Program-made: the position numbers and the translations under genes
In this document: positions 1 to 8,934 of the stretch, piece after piece
How the letters are laid out: the number at the start of each line of letters is the position of its first letter
How positions within the stretch are numbered: the first letter of the stretch is position 1
The notes under the pieces: model-generated
The model's input: the letters and a program-made list of their open reading frames with translations, nothing else
What the model was told of the DNA's origin: nothing
The model's database searches: none
Source of the DNA: Bacteroidaceae bacterium
GTDB lineage: Bacteria > Bacteroidota > Bacteroidia > Bacteroidales > Bacteroidaceae
Assembly (NCBI GenBank): GCA_024398435.1
Contig: JAKSJD010000007.1
Span: 49,157 to 113,156, forward strand
Direction of reading: 5' to 3'
Length of the DNA: 64,000 nt

Positions 1-9
1 AGCGAATCC

Positions 10-753
10 ATGTACGACCTTCTCACCATAACCGGACCAACAGCTTGTGGCAAAACTTCATTTGCTGCCAATGTTGCCTATCATCTTGGTGGAGAGATTC
101 TCAGTGCCGACAGCCGTCAGGTTTATCGTAGGATGGACATTGGAACAGGCAAGGACCTTGCCGACTACACCGTGAACGGAACTGCCATCCCCTATCATCT
201 CATCGATATTGCCGAACCTGGAACAAAATACAACGTATATCGATTTCAGCACGACTTCCACATTGCCTATGCCGACATTAAGTCAAGAGGCAAACTGCCA
301 ATCCTTTGCGGAGGCACGGGGCTTTATGTTGAGTCGATTCTGAAGAACTATGAATTCGACGGACGCCAAAGTCCTGCACTCAACAGTCTTGTCATTGGTC
401 TGTCAATCGACCGCGATACCCGAAGGGAAAAGATATCCCGCCGACTCAACCAGCGCTTGGACGAAGGTATGGTAGACGAAATAATAGGCTTGCTCGATTC
501 AGGCGTTTCAGCAGAAGCTCTTATTAGCTACGGACTCGAATACAAATATGTCACTCAATACGTTCTTGGCCAACTGACCTTCGAGGAAATGCACGACCTT
601 CTCGAGATTGCTATTCATCAGTTTGCCAAGCGGCAGATGACATGGTTCAGAGGTATGGAAGAACGAAGAGGCACTCCAATTCATTGGCTCGACGTGAATA
701 TCCCACTCGATGAACGCATCCAAATAGTTAAGGATTTATTAACGAAAGAATAA
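10..753 (+). CDS. miaA: tRNA dimethylallyltransferase, short MiaA-type
   Basis: Transfers a dimethylallyl group to N6 of adenosine 37 in tRNAs that read codons starting with U. The P-loop GPTACGKT is at residues 9-16, the SADSRQVY motif at 32-39 and GGTGLYVES near 100. The C-terminal signature FAKRQMTWFRG is present. At 247 aa it is about 50-60 residues shorter than usual MiaA (about 300-315). The shortening lies in the middle, between the GGTGLY block and the C-terminal signature, where the family carries its helical tRNA-binding insertion. Bacteroidetes often carry a second, shorter MiaA paralogue and this may be that one. The ATG at 10 is used; the gene's own promoter lies outside the window or immediately upstream. 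Confidence 0.85.
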   Translation: MYDLLTITGPTACGKTSFAANVAYHLGGEILSADSRQVYRRMDIGTGKDLADYTVNGTAIPYHLIDIAEPGTKYNVYRFQHDFHIAYADIKSRGKLPILCGGTGLYVESILKNYEFDGRQSPALNSLVIGLSIDRDTRREKISRRLNQRLDEGMVDEIIGLLDSGVSAEALISYGLEYKYVTQYVLGQLTFEEMHDLLEIAIHQFAKRQMTWFRGMEERRGTPIHWLDVNIPLDERIQIVKDLLTKE

Positions 754-836
754 CAATTAGTCGAAAGCAATTTGATATTTGTCCGATTTTTTGTTAATAA
801 ATATAAAATATGAATCACCGATAATAAATAATTCAC

Positions 837-844
837 TATATTTG
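837..844 (+). promoter_or_regulatory. -7 promoter box for the glycine-zipper lipoprotein gene
   Basis: TATATTTG matches the Bacteroidetes -7 consensus TAnnTTTG and lies 32 nt before the ATG at 877. No clear -33 TTTG is seen at the usual distance. Confidence 0.6.
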
Positions 845-876
845 CAGCGCAGTATAATAAAGAAAAGGGAACAATT

Positions 877-1665
877 ATGAAGAAAACATGGATATACCTT
901 GCTTGTGCATCATTGTTTGCAAGCAGTGTACTTACAAGTTGTGATATCACATCATCACGCAATTATCTCGGAACAATGGCAGGAGCCGAAATCGGCGGAG
1001 TCGTAGGTGAAGCTCTTGGCTGGATGTCAACCGACCGTCACGACGGACCTGGTAAAGCTATGCTTGGAAGTCTTATCGGAACAGTGGCAGGAGCTGCTAT
1101 CGGCAACTCACTTTCCCGTGACAAACAGGAGCAAAGCAACTACTACACTTATGACGAGCCACGCAACAACCGCCACTACAACGATGACAACGTAGGTTAT
1201 CAGACAGGTGGAGGATACGATTCTACCCCTAACCGCAATCAAGGCGGATACGGACAAGGTGGCTACAATCAGAACTACAATGGCCAAGGTCTCAATGGTC
1301 AGGGAAGTTATGGTCAGTTCGTTCCTTGCACTCTCCAAATCTCGGGAATCAACTATCAAGACGAGGATGGCGACGGAAAGTTCGGCCGCAACGAAACAGT
1401 CAATATCATATATGATGTAAAGAACACAGGTCGCTCTGCTTGTAATGACGTCACACTCAAGGTTGAAGCAGTAAACAACGCTAAATGCTTTGCATTTTCT
1501 CCTTCGACAACAGTCAGCATCGGTCCCGGCGAGTCTGTTCGTTACAAAGCCAAGGCATTCTGCAAGAGCCGTCCATCCGAAAGTGTGACCCAGTTTAAGG
1601 TAATCGCTTCAAGCCAAAATGCAGGTGAGACATTCGCCGAATTGCAAATTCGAATGAGCAAATAG
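877..1665 (+). CDS. Glycine-zipper lipoprotein with C-terminal beta-sandwich-like domain
   Basis: Function unknown. A lipoprotein signal peptide ends at LTSC (Cys22), so the protein should be lipid-anchored. Residues about 30-80 form a glycine-zipper segment (GAEIGGVVGEALG, GSLIGTVAGAAIGNSL) of the kind that inserts in or packs against membranes. Residues about 90-145 are low-complexity, rich in Gly, Asn, Tyr and Gln. The C-terminal 115 residues begin with PCTLQISG and a DEDGDGKFGRNE segment that resembles a Ca-binding loop, then resemble a CARDB/Ig-like fold. The gene is monocistronic: it has its own -7 box, and a hairpin follows before serC. The family assignment rests on the zipper only. 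Confidence 0.75.
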   Translation: MKKTWIYLACASLFASSVLTSCDITSSRNYLGTMAGAEIGGVVGEALGWMSTDRHDGPGKAMLGSLIGTVAGAAIGNSLSRDKQEQSNYYTYDEPRNNRHYNDDNVGYQTGGGYDSTPNRNQGGYGQGGYNQNYNGQGLNGQGSYGQFVPCTLQISGINYQDEDGDGKFGRNETVNIIYDVKNTGRSACNDVTLKVEAVNNAKCFAFSPSTTVSIGPGESVRYKAKAFCKSRPSESVTQFKVIASSQNAGETFAELQIRMSK

Positions 1666-1740
1666 AGCAATATCGACCCGTTTTATTATAATAAAACACG
1701 ATTTATCGTGAAATAGACTTGCCATTCCAATATAAATGGT

Positions 1741-1748
1741 TAACTTTG
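1741..1748 (+). promoter_or_regulatory. -7 promoter box upstream of serC
   Basis: TAACTTTG is a consensus -7 box about 100 nt before the serC start codon. The transcript would begin inside the hairpin annotated at 1747-1776. Confidence 0.5.
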
Positions 1749-1776
1749 CCGCTGAAATGTTTTAGCGGCATTTTTA
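1747..1776 (+). terminator. Hairpin with T-tract between the lipoprotein gene and serC
   Basis: TGCCGCT (1747-1753) pairs with AGCGGCA (1764-1770) around a 10-nt loop and is followed by TTTTTATTTT. It can terminate the lipoprotein transcript. It also overlaps the end of the serC -7 box, so it could attenuate transcription started there. Confidence 0.65.
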
Positions 1777-1846
1777 TTTTAACTTTTTGCGACACATATC
1801 GACATAAACAACAGAATATTAATATTCTCACAAATATCAAACTAAG

Positions 1847-2914
1847 ATGAAGAAGTACAATTTCAATGCAGGCCCATCAATTCTTCCACGCGAAGTAATC
1901 GAAGCCACAGCAGCAGCATGCTTGGATTTCAACGGTTCAGGCCTCTCACTTATGGAAATCAGCCACCGCGCAAAGGATTTCCAGCCAGTAGTTGACGAAG
2001 CAGTAGCACTTTTCAAAGAACTCCTCAACATTCCAGAAGGTTATTCAGTTTTGTTCCTCGGTGGAGGTGCAAGTCTTGAATTCTGTATGGTACCATACAA
2101 CTTCCTCGAAAAGAAGGCTGCTTATCTCAATACCGGCGTTTGGGCAAAGAAAGCCATTAAGGAAGCAAAGGGATTTGGAGAAGTTGTTGAAGTTGCATCA
2201 TCAGCTGAATCAACTTATTCTTACATACCAAAGGATTACACAATCCCAGCAGATGCAGACTATTTCCACTTCACGACAAACAACACAATCTACGGTACAG
2301 AAATCCGTAAAGACCCAGAAAGTCCAGTTCCATTGATTGCCGACATGTCATCAGATATCTTCAGTCGTCCAATCGATGTAAGCAAATATATCTGTATCTA
2401 TGGTGGAGCACAGAAGAACCTCTCAATGGCCGGTCTTACATTCGTTATCGTAAAGAACGAAGCTGTAGGCAAGGTTAGCCGTTACATCCCTACTATGCTC
2501 AACTATCAGACACATATCGACGGAGGTTCAATGTTCAACACTCCTCCTGTTGTTCCAATCTATTGCGCACTCCAAAACCTCAAGTGGATTAAGGCTCACG
2601 GTGGTGTTGAAGCAATGGATAAGCGTGCTCACGAAAGAGCTGACATGCTTTATGCAGAAATCGATCGCAACAAGTTGTTCCGTGGAACAGTTGCTGTTGA
2701 AGACCGTTCAGTCATGAATGTATGCTTCGTTATGAACGACGAATACAAGGATCTCGAAGCTGACTTCATGAAATTCGCTACAGAGCGTGGTATGGTCGGA
2801 ATCAAGGGTCACCGTTCAGTTGGTGGTTTCCGTGCAAGTCTCTACAACGCAATGGATATTGAAGGCGTTCAGGCTTTGATCGCTTGCATGCAGGAATTCG
2901 AACAACTTCATTAA
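1847..2914 (+). CDS. serC: Phosphoserine aminotransferase
   Basis: Second step of serine synthesis: converts 3-phosphohydroxypyruvate and glutamate to phosphoserine; homologues can also serve pyridoxal phosphate synthesis. A fold-type I PLP enzyme of 355 aa, the normal length. The N-terminal NFNAGPS motif and the LFLGGGAS phosphate-binding loop (about residues 69-76) are intact. The PLP-binding lysine is expected at Lys190 in YGGAQKNL. The C-terminal [18 protein letters not shown] segment is characteristic of SerC. serA follows 35 nt downstream in the same direction, so the two probably share a transcript. Confidence 0.97.
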   Translation: MKKYNFNAGPSILPREVIEATAAACLDFNGSGLSLMEISHRAKDFQPVVDEAVALFKELLNIPEGYSVLFLGGGASLEFCMVPYNFLEKKAAYLNTGVWAKKAIKEAKGFGEVVEVASSAESTYSYIPKDYTIPADADYFHFTTNNTIYGTEIRKDPESPVPLIADMSSDIFSRPIDVSKYICIYGGAQKNLSMAGLTFVIVKNEAVGKVSRYIPTMLNYQTHIDGGSMFNTPPVVPIYCALQNLKWIKAHGGVEAMDKRAHERADMLYAEIDRNKLFRGTVAVEDRSVMNVCFVMNDEYKDLEADFMKFATERGMVGIKGHRSVGGFRASLYNAMDIEGVQALIACMQEFEQLH

Positions 2915-2949
2915 TCAATTAAGAACAAGTAATTCGTACAAGAAACAAT

Positions 2950-3867
2950 ATGAAAGTACTCGTTGCAACAGAGAAGCCTTTTGCTCCAGTAGCAGTTGAA
3001 GGCATTAAGAAAGAAGTAGAAGCTGCAGGTTACGAACTCGCATTGCTCGAGAAGTACACAGAACGCCAGCAGTTGCTCGATGCCGTAGCAGATGTAGATG
3101 CTATCATCATCCGCAGCGACAAGATTCAGGAAGATGTATTCGAAGCTGCAAAGCAGCTCAAGATAGTTGTACGTGCCGGTGCTGGTTACGACAATGTCGA
3201 CCTCGATTCAGCTACACGCCATGGAGTTGTTGTTATGAACACTCCAGGTCAAAACTCAAACGCAGTTGCTGAACTTGTATTCGGTTTGCTCGTATTCGCA
3301 GTTCGTAAGTTCTACAACGGTACAGCCGGAACAGAACTCATGGGCAAGAAACTCGGTATCCTCGCATTTGGTAACGTCGGCCGCAATGTTGCTCGCATCG
3401 CCAAGGGCTTCGGCATGGAAGTAAGTGCTTATGATGCTTATTGTCCAAAAGAAGCTATCGAAGCTGCAGGAGTTCACGCTGCCGCAAGTCAGGACGAACT
3501 CTTCCAGACATGTGATATCGTCAGCCTTCACATTCCTGCTACAGCCGAAACTAAGAAAAGCATCAATGCTAAGCTCGTCGGCAGCATGAAGAAGAATGCC
3601 ATCGTTATCAATACTGCTCGCAAGGAAGTCATCGACGAAGACCAACTCATAGAACTCATGAACGAACGTACAGACATCAAGTACATCACAGACATTATGC
3701 CAGATGCTGATGCTAAGTTCCAGGAATTCGAAGGCCGCTACTTCTCTACCCCTAAGAAGATGGGTGCACAGACAGCTGAAGCTAACATCAATGCAGGTAT
3801 TGCAGCTGCTAAGCAGATTGTTGCCTTCTTCAAGGATGGCGTTACAAAGTTCCAAGTAAACAAATAA
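2950..3867 (+). CDS. serA: D-3-phosphoglycerate dehydrogenase, short type with active-site lysine
   Basis: First committed step of serine synthesis, oxidising 3-phosphoglycerate with NAD. At 305 aa it has only the substrate- and NAD-binding domains and no ACT or ASB regulatory domain (type III), so classical allosteric serine feedback is not expected. The Rossmann motif is at about 136-148 (GILAFGNVGRN). The catalytic Arg is in NTAR (Arg224). Where most relatives have PHxGxxT with the catalytic His, this protein reads PKKMGAQT (Lys269-Lys270), matching the described lysine-using IIIK subtype. It lies between serC and a DUF1015 gene, a common Bacteroidetes arrangement, and is followed by a strong terminator. 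Confidence 0.95.
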   Translation: MKVLVATEKPFAPVAVEGIKKEVEAAGYELALLEKYTERQQLLDAVADVDAIIIRSDKIQEDVFEAAKQLKIVVRAGAGYDNVDLDSATRHGVVVMNTPGQNSNAVAELVFGLLVFAVRKFYNGTAGTELMGKKLGILAFGNVGRNVARIAKGFGMEVSAYDAYCPKEAIEAAGVHAAASQDELFQTCDIVSLHIPATAETKKSINAKLVGSMKKNAIVINTARKEVIDEDQLIELMNERTDIKYITDIMPDADAKFQEFEGRYFSTPKKMGAQTAEANINAGIAAAKQIVAFFKDGVTKFQVNK

Positions 3868-3884
3868 TCATTTAATATTTTCTT

Positions 3885-3918
3885 AAGGCCCAGACCCCAA
3901 CCCGGTTTGGGCTTTATT
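3885..3918 (+). terminator. Rho-independent terminator after serA
   Basis: GCCCAGACC (3888-3896) pairs with GGTTTGGGC (3904-3912) with one G-U pair around a 7-nt loop, followed by TTTATT. It lies just before the DUF1015 start and argues against the TTG at 3907 being a start codon. Confidence 0.85.
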
Positions 3919-3936
3919 AATAAAATAGAGTGTATA

Positions 3937-5184
3937 ATGGCAATCATCAAACCATTCCGTGGCATACGTCCACCAAAGAACTTGGTAGAACAAGTAGAAA
4001 GCCGTCCTTACGATGTGCTTGATTCTGACGAAGCACGTGCAGAAGCTGCCGGCAACGAAAAGTCACTCTACCATATTATCAAACCAGAAATCAACTTCCC
4101 TGAGGGAACAAGCGAATACGACCCACGCGTATACGAAAGCGCAGCAGAGCATTTCCAAATGTTCCAGGATAAGGGTTGGCTCGTTCAAGACGATAAGGAA
4201 CAGTACTATATCTATGCTCAGACAATGAATGGCAAGACACAGTACGGCCTTGTAGTCGGAGCCTATGTAGGCGACTATCTCAACGGTGTAATCAAGAAGC
4301 ACGAACTCACTAGAGCCGACAAGGAAGAAGACCGCATGAAGCATGTTCGCGTCAACAATGCCAACATCGAACCTGTATTCTTTGCATACCCTGACAATGA
4401 GGCTCTTCTTCAACTTATTGCTCGCTATGCTCAGACAGAACCTGAGTACGACTTCATTGCTCCTATCGATGGATTCGGACATAAGTTCTGGGTTGTAAGC
4501 AATGATGCCGATATCAAGCTCATTACGGAAGAATTTGCAAAGATGCCAAGTCTTTATATCGCTGACGGTCATCATCGCAGTGCCGCTGCAGCACTCGTCG
4601 GAGCAGAGAAGGCTCGTCTCAACCCTAACCACAAGGGCGATGAGGAGTACAACTACTTCATGGCAGTTTGCTTCCCTGCAAGCCAACTCACTATTCTCGA
4701 CTACAACCGTGTTGTACGCGACCTCAACGGAATGACTCCAGAGACATTCCTTAAATCCCTTGCCGAAGATTTTGATGTTGAGCTCAAAGGCGAGGCAGAA
4801 TATCGTCCACAACAGTTGCATGAGTTCTCGCTCTATCTCGAAGGCCAGTGGTACAGTCTCAAAGCAAAGCAAGGTACATTCGACGACAGCGATCCAATCG
4901 GCGTACTTGACGTAAGCATATCATCACGTCTTATCCTCGACAAGCGACTCGGAATCACCGACCTTCGCAAGTCGAATCGCATTGACTTCGTAGGAGGTCT
5001 TCGCGGTCTGGGCGAACTGAAGCGTCGCGTAGATAATGGTGAGATGAAGATGGCACTGGCACTCTATCCTGTCAGCATGAAACAAATCATCGACATTGCC
5101 GATTCTGGCAATATCATGCCACCAAAGGCTACATGGTTTGAACCAAAACTTCGCAGCGGACTTATCATCCACAAACTCAGTTAA
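3937..5184 (+). CDS. DUF1015 family protein
   Basis: About 415 aa, close to the family's usual length. The N-terminal IKPFRGIRPP block and the central YIADGHHRSAAA motif are the family's signature. The molecular function is not established; the HHRS motif and frequent linkage to serA suggest a metabolic enzyme. The ATG at 3937 is chosen because upstream in-frame codons fall inside the serA terminator hairpin. The stop codon overlaps the ATG of yigZ (TAATG), so the two genes are probably translationally coupled. Confidence 0.9.
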   Translation: MAIIKPFRGIRPPKNLVEQVESRPYDVLDSDEARAEAAGNEKSLYHIIKPEINFPEGTSEYDPRVYESAAEHFQMFQDKGWLVQDDKEQYYIYAQTMNGKTQYGLVVGAYVGDYLNGVIKKHELTRADKEEDRMKHVRVNNANIEPVFFAYPDNEALLQLIARYAQTEPEYDFIAPIDGFGHKFWVVSNDADIKLITEEFAKMPSLYIADGHHRSAAAALVGAEKARLNPNHKGDEEYNYFMAVCFPASQLTILDYNRVVRDLNGMTPETFLKSLAEDFDVELKGEAEYRPQQLHEFSLYLEGQWYSLKAKQGTFDDSDPIGVLDVSISSRLILDKRLGITDLRKSNRIDFVGGLRGLGELKRRVDNGEMKMALALYPVSMKQIIDIADSGNIMPPKATWFEPKLRSGLIIHKLS

Positions 5185-5780
5185 TGTCAGATACATACAA
5201 AACCATAAAAGCAAAGGCAGAAGGAACTTACACCGAAAAGCGTAGTAAGTTTCTTGCCTTTGCTTTTCCTGTCAAGAATGTAGAAGAGATTAAGGCACAC
5301 ATAGCCGACATAAGCAAGCAATACTACGATGCCCGTCATGCTTGTTATGCTTACATGCTGGGGCCGGACCGAGAAGTGTTTCGTGCCAACGATAATGGCG
5401 AACCCTCTGGTACTGCCGGCAAGCCAATCCTCGGACAAATCAACAGTAACGAACTGACTGATATTCTTATTGTTGTTGTCCGCTATTTTGGAGGTATCAA
5501 GCTCGGCACGAGCGGACTTATAGTAGCCTATCGTCAGGCAGCAATTGAAGCACTTGCCAACGCCGAAATCATAGAGAAGACTGTAGATGACGACATTACC
5601 ATCCGCTATGAGTTCACCCAGATGAACGGAGTAATGAAAGTCGTGAAAGACCTTAATCCTCAAATTGTCAATCAGGAGTTTGACATGGATTGCAGCATGA
5701 CCCTTCGCATCCGCCGAAGCCTAATGTCACAGCTTAGGGAACGACTGCTAAAAGTCGATTCCGTGAGTATCGCAGAATAA
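5184..5780 (+). CDS. yigZ: YigZ/IMPACT family protein
   Basis: 198 aa, the normal length for the family. The N-terminal UPF0029 domain shows KRSKFLAFAFPV, then DARHACYAYMLG, DNGEPSGTAGKPIL and VVRYFGGIKLGTSGL, the most conserved stretch. The C-terminal part matches the DUF1949-type domain. Family members are linked to translation control in eukaryotes (IMPACT) and to ribosome or proline-peptide functions in bacteria, but the exact role is unsettled. The start codon overlaps the DUF1015 stop by one base. Confidence 0.92.
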   Translation: MSDTYKTIKAKAEGTYTEKRSKFLAFAFPVKNVEEIKAHIADISKQYYDARHACYAYMLGPDREVFRANDNGEPSGTAGKPILGQINSNELTDILIVVVRYFGGIKLGTSGLIVAYRQAAIEALANAEIIEKTVDDDITIRYEFTQMNGVMKVVKDLNPQIVNQEFDMDCSMTLRIRRSLMSQLRERLLKVDSVSIAE

Positions 5781-5868
5781 TCATCAGTTCCCTTATTGAG
5801 ATAAATATCAAAAACAGGGACTAAAAGGAAATTAATACTTATCAACATTACTAACTCAAGCTTAAATC

Positions 5869-7335
5869 ATGAAAACAAAACAAGTAATTTCAGCACTCGT
5901 TCTTGTGTACGGATGTTTTATTTCATCAAATGCACAGCAAGTTGGTCCGTTCATTTCTAACCAAAGTACAATTGCCACCACTGTATATGGCAAGGTTCAA
6001 GGTTATCTCGATGGTGACATCTACACCTTTAAAGGCATTCAATATGCTGAAGCCGATAGATTTATGCCACCTACAGATCCAAAGCCATTCGATGGTGTTC
6101 ACATGTGTAGAGTCTATGGTCCGAAAGCCCCTCAAAGCGAAACACTTCGTTTCAATGGTTATCCTCAAAGCGATTATGATTTCGGATTCCAGTTCAAACT
6201 TGAGCCAATGGACGAAGCCCGCTGTCTTGTCCTCAACGTATGGACGAAAGGCTTAAACGACGGGAAAAAGCGCCCCGTGTTCGTATGGTTTCATGGAGGA
6301 GGCTTTGCTACTGGTTCTGCAATCGACCTTCCATGCTATGAAGGACGTGCTTTAGCAGAAAAAGGCGACATCGTAGTTGTAACAGTCAATCACCGCCTCA
6401 ATGTTCTTGGCTATTTCGACATGTCTGGCCTTGGAGGCAGATTTGCAGAATCTGCAAACCTTGGAATGCAGGATTTGGTGAAGTCATTAGAATGGATACA
6501 TAAGAATATCGTGAATTTCGGAGGCGACCCTAACTGTGTCACAATAGCAGGTCAATCGGGCGGAGGCGGAAAGGTATCCACCGTCATGATGATGCCTTCA
6601 GCAAAAGGTTTGTTCCACAGAGCCATTGTACAAAGCGGTTCGTTCACTTCTTATGGAACTAATGAGAATTCCAAGCTTTATGCACAAGCCTTGCTCGACG
6701 AATTAGGATTGCGTGCAAACGATGCAGCCGGTCTCAATGCCGTACCATACGACAGATTGGTGGAGGCTATCAACAAAAGCAGTCGAATCGTCAATGCCAC
6801 ACTTCAGGCACAGGGAAAGCGTGGAGGCGGAGGCCAGGGGCCGGTTATCGACGGCAAATATGTAGTGGCTCCAGGATTCGACGTATCTGCACCTGAGGTT
6901 AGTAAGGATATTCCGATGATTATAGGTTCCAACTTCAACGAATTCGACTTCACAACAGGCCGCGAAGACAGAATGTTCCGCGACGGAGCAATACGTCAAG
7001 CTACTGTGAAGGCAGAACAGAACGGAGCTCCAGTGTATATGTATATGTTCAACTGGAAGCCTGTAGGCAACACACTTGGAGCATGCCACGGCATGGAACT
7101 CGCATTCATGTTCAACAACATTGCCTTACAGCCAGAAATGAACGGAGCTACAAAGGAAGCCTATGCTCTTGCCGATAAAATGAGTTCGGCTTGGATTAAT
7201 TTCATCAAGACAGGAAATCCTAATACAAAGGGACTGCCAGAATGGAAGCCTTTCAACTCAAACGAAAAGGCAACTATGATATTCGACAATAAGAGTTATC
7301 TCCGAACTTCGAGCATATCAGACATAAAGAAATAG
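5869..7335 (+). CDS. Secreted type-B carboxylesterase
   Basis: An alpha/beta-hydrolase of the carboxylesterase type-B family, 488 aa. A signal peptide (MKTKQVISALVLVYGCF...SNAQ) predicts export to the periplasm or surface. The oxyanion loop HGGGF is at 142-146. The nucleophile elbow reads GQSGGG with Ser230, instead of the more common GESAGG. A His in CHGMELAFMF near residue 407 is the likely third catalytic residue. The substrate is unknown; secreted Bacteroidales members often deacylate plant polysaccharides. It is transcribed alone and ends at a terminator shared with the convergent nnr gene. Confidence 0.88.
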   Translation: MKTKQVISALVLVYGCFISSNAQQVGPFISNQSTIATTVYGKVQGYLDGDIYTFKGIQYAEADRFMPPTDPKPFDGVHMCRVYGPKAPQSETLRFNGYPQSDYDFGFQFKLEPMDEARCLVLNVWTKGLNDGKKRPVFVWFHGGGFATGSAIDLPCYEGRALAEKGDIVVVTVNHRLNVLGYFDMSGLGGRFAESANLGMQDLVKSLEWIHKNIVNFGGDPNCVTIAGQSGGGGKVSTVMMMPSAKGLFHRAIVQSGSFTSYGTNENSKLYAQALLDELGLRANDAAGLNAVPYDRLVEAINKSSRIVNATLQAQGKRGGGGQGPVIDGKYVVAPGFDVSAPEVSKDIPMIIGSNFNEFDFTTGREDRMFRDGAIRQATVKAEQNGAPVYMYMFNWKPVGNTLGACHGMELAFMFNNIALQPEMNGATKEAYALADKMSSAWINFIKTGNPNTKGLPEWKPFNSNEKATMIFDNKSYLRTSSISDIKK

Positions 7336-7368
7336 GAAACTTTGTATCTATAGCTCTCAGTTTTGGGC

Positions 7369-7412
7369 AAAATAATTCCCCCTTTATGAAAAATAGAGGG
7401 GGATTATTTTAT
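7369..7412. terminator. Bidirectional terminator between esterase and NAD(P)H-hydrate repair genes
   Basis: A long stem pairs 7369-7383 with 7397-7410 (CCCCCT against AGGGGG plus an AT-rich base), with one bulged T. A-rich and T-rich flanks allow use in both directions. Confidence 0.85.
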
Positions 7413-7413
7413 T

Positions 7414-8931
7414 CTATTTATTGATTTGCTTGAAAGCTTCGGGAAGAGATTCTATTATATCCGAAGCAATCATACCCTCAAGCGAAAGGCGTTCGGCTGC
7501 GATATCGCCAGCCAATCCATGCACGTATGTTCCGAGCAATACAGTGTGGAGATGAGGATAATCCTGAGCAAGCAATGCAAGGAGGATGCCTGTGAGCACA
7601 TCACCACTACCTGCAGTCGACATGCCCGGATTGCCTGTAGGGTTGAAATATACGTTGCCCTCCGGAGTGACGATGGCCGAGTCGGCACCTTTTATTATCA
7701 CATAAAGGCGGTTGGTCATAGCATACTTTCTGGTGCGTTCCAGTTCTTCGTAGCTACCGTTTGTCAATCCAATCAGTCCTCTAAGTTCTTTCTTGTGAGG
7801 CGTGAGGATCGTCTCCTGAGGCAATTGGCCAATGCGGTTGGCATACTGCGCCACGATATTGATGGCATCGGCATCGAGCACGAGCAGTCCGCCACTGTAC
7901 TGAATCTGACTTGCAAGAGCCTTGGCTGTCTGTTCGTCGGTACCGATTCCAGGACCGATGGCTACGGCATCGTATTGAGAAGTCTCGAAAGGAGTGGCAA
8001 ACTTGTCGCTACCAATTTCAGCATCAACGATAGCCTCTGGAATGGAAATCTGCAGAGGCAACAGATTGGATTCAGGCGTGTGAACAGTCAGTTTGCCTGC
8101 CCCACTCCTCATGCAAGCCCTTGATGCGAGGATGGCAGCACCTGCCATACCTTTCTTTCCCGAAATGAGCAAGGCATGTCCAAACGTACCCTTGTGGGAA
8201 TGGCGCGGACGCTTGCGTATCATATCGTGTATGTCGGTAGGTTCGATGATGAAGTAAGGTGTGGCCGAAATCTCGTTTTGTGGATCAATAAGGCCTATAT
8301 CAAGTACTTCCACCTTGCCGAGATATTGTTCGTTCTCAGCAAACATAAAAGCCAGTTTTGTAGAATGGAAAGTGAAAGTATAGTCAGCCCTAACGATGTT
8401 GGCCATATTGTTCTCTCGATTGTCCTCTGTCATCAGTCCTGACGGAACATCTATAGCCACCACAGCCTGAGCGGTCGAAGCATTGATATATTTCACGACT
8501 GAAGCGAAGCCACCCATGAGCGGACGCGAGAGGCCCGTACCGAAGAGGCCATCAACTACGATAGTGTTGCTGCTGATAGTTGGAGGAACAAAGTCGGTAG
8601 TGATTTCGTGGTAGGAAATATTCTGAAGCCCATTCAGTCGGTTGCGATTGGCACTGCAATCAGGACTGAGCTTGTTTCCTATATTAAATAGGTAGACTGT
8701 CACCTTGAAGTCCTTTTGACTAAGTAGGCGAGCCACGGCAAGAGCATCTCCACCATTGTTGCCCGGACCTGCGAACACTAGGACAGGACTGTATTTGTCA
8801 AAGATATCTGCCATACGGGCAGCCACAAGTCGGGAGGCCCGTTCCATCAGTTCGAGCGATGATACGGGTTCGTTTTGGATGGTGTAAGCATCCACCTTGT
8901 GCAGTTGTTCCGATGTCAGTATCTTTTTCAT
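7414..8931 (-). CDS. nnr: Bifunctional NAD(P)H-hydrate epimerase / ADP-dependent hydrate dehydratase
   Basis: Repairs hydrated NADH and NADPH. The N-terminal YjeF_N epimerase domain contains GPGNNGGDALAVARLL (about residues 55-70). The C-terminal carbohydrate-kinase-like dehydratase domain contains HKGTFGHALLISG, AIGPGIG and the catalytic GSGD at 441-444. At 505 aa it has the normal length for the fused enzyme. It starts 3 nt after the stop of asnA upstream, so it is the second gene of an asnA-nnr unit. Confidence 0.95.
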   Translation of the reverse strand: MKKILTSEQLHKVDAYTIQNEPVSSLELMERASRLVAARMADIFDKYSPVLVFAGPGNNGGDALAVARLLSQKDFKVTVYLFNIGNKLSPDCSANRNRLNGLQNISYHEITTDFVPPTISSNTIVVDGLFGTGLSRPLMGGFASVVKYINASTAQAVVAIDVPSGLMTEDNRENNMANIVRADYTFTFHSTKLAFMFAENEQYLGKVEVLDIGLIDPQNEISATPYFIIEPTDIHDMIRKRPRHSHKGTFGHALLISGKKGMAGAAILASRACMRSGAGKLTVHTPESNLLPLQISIPEAIVDAEIGSDKFATPFETSQYDAVAIGPGIGTDEQTAKALASQIQYSGGLLVLDADAINIVAQYANRIGQLPQETILTPHKKELRGLIGLTNGSYEELERTRKYAMTNRLYVIIKGADSAIVTPEGNVYFNPTGNPGMSTAGSGDVLTGILLALLAQDYPHLHTVLLGTYVHGLAGDIAAERLSLEGMIASDIIESLPEAFKQINK

Positions 8932-8934
8932 ATC

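Noticed and set aside
3907-3937. TTG start at 3907 for the DUF1015 protein
   Set aside because: The codon lies in the terminator hairpin of serA, and the family's conserved N-terminus begins at the ATG at 3937.
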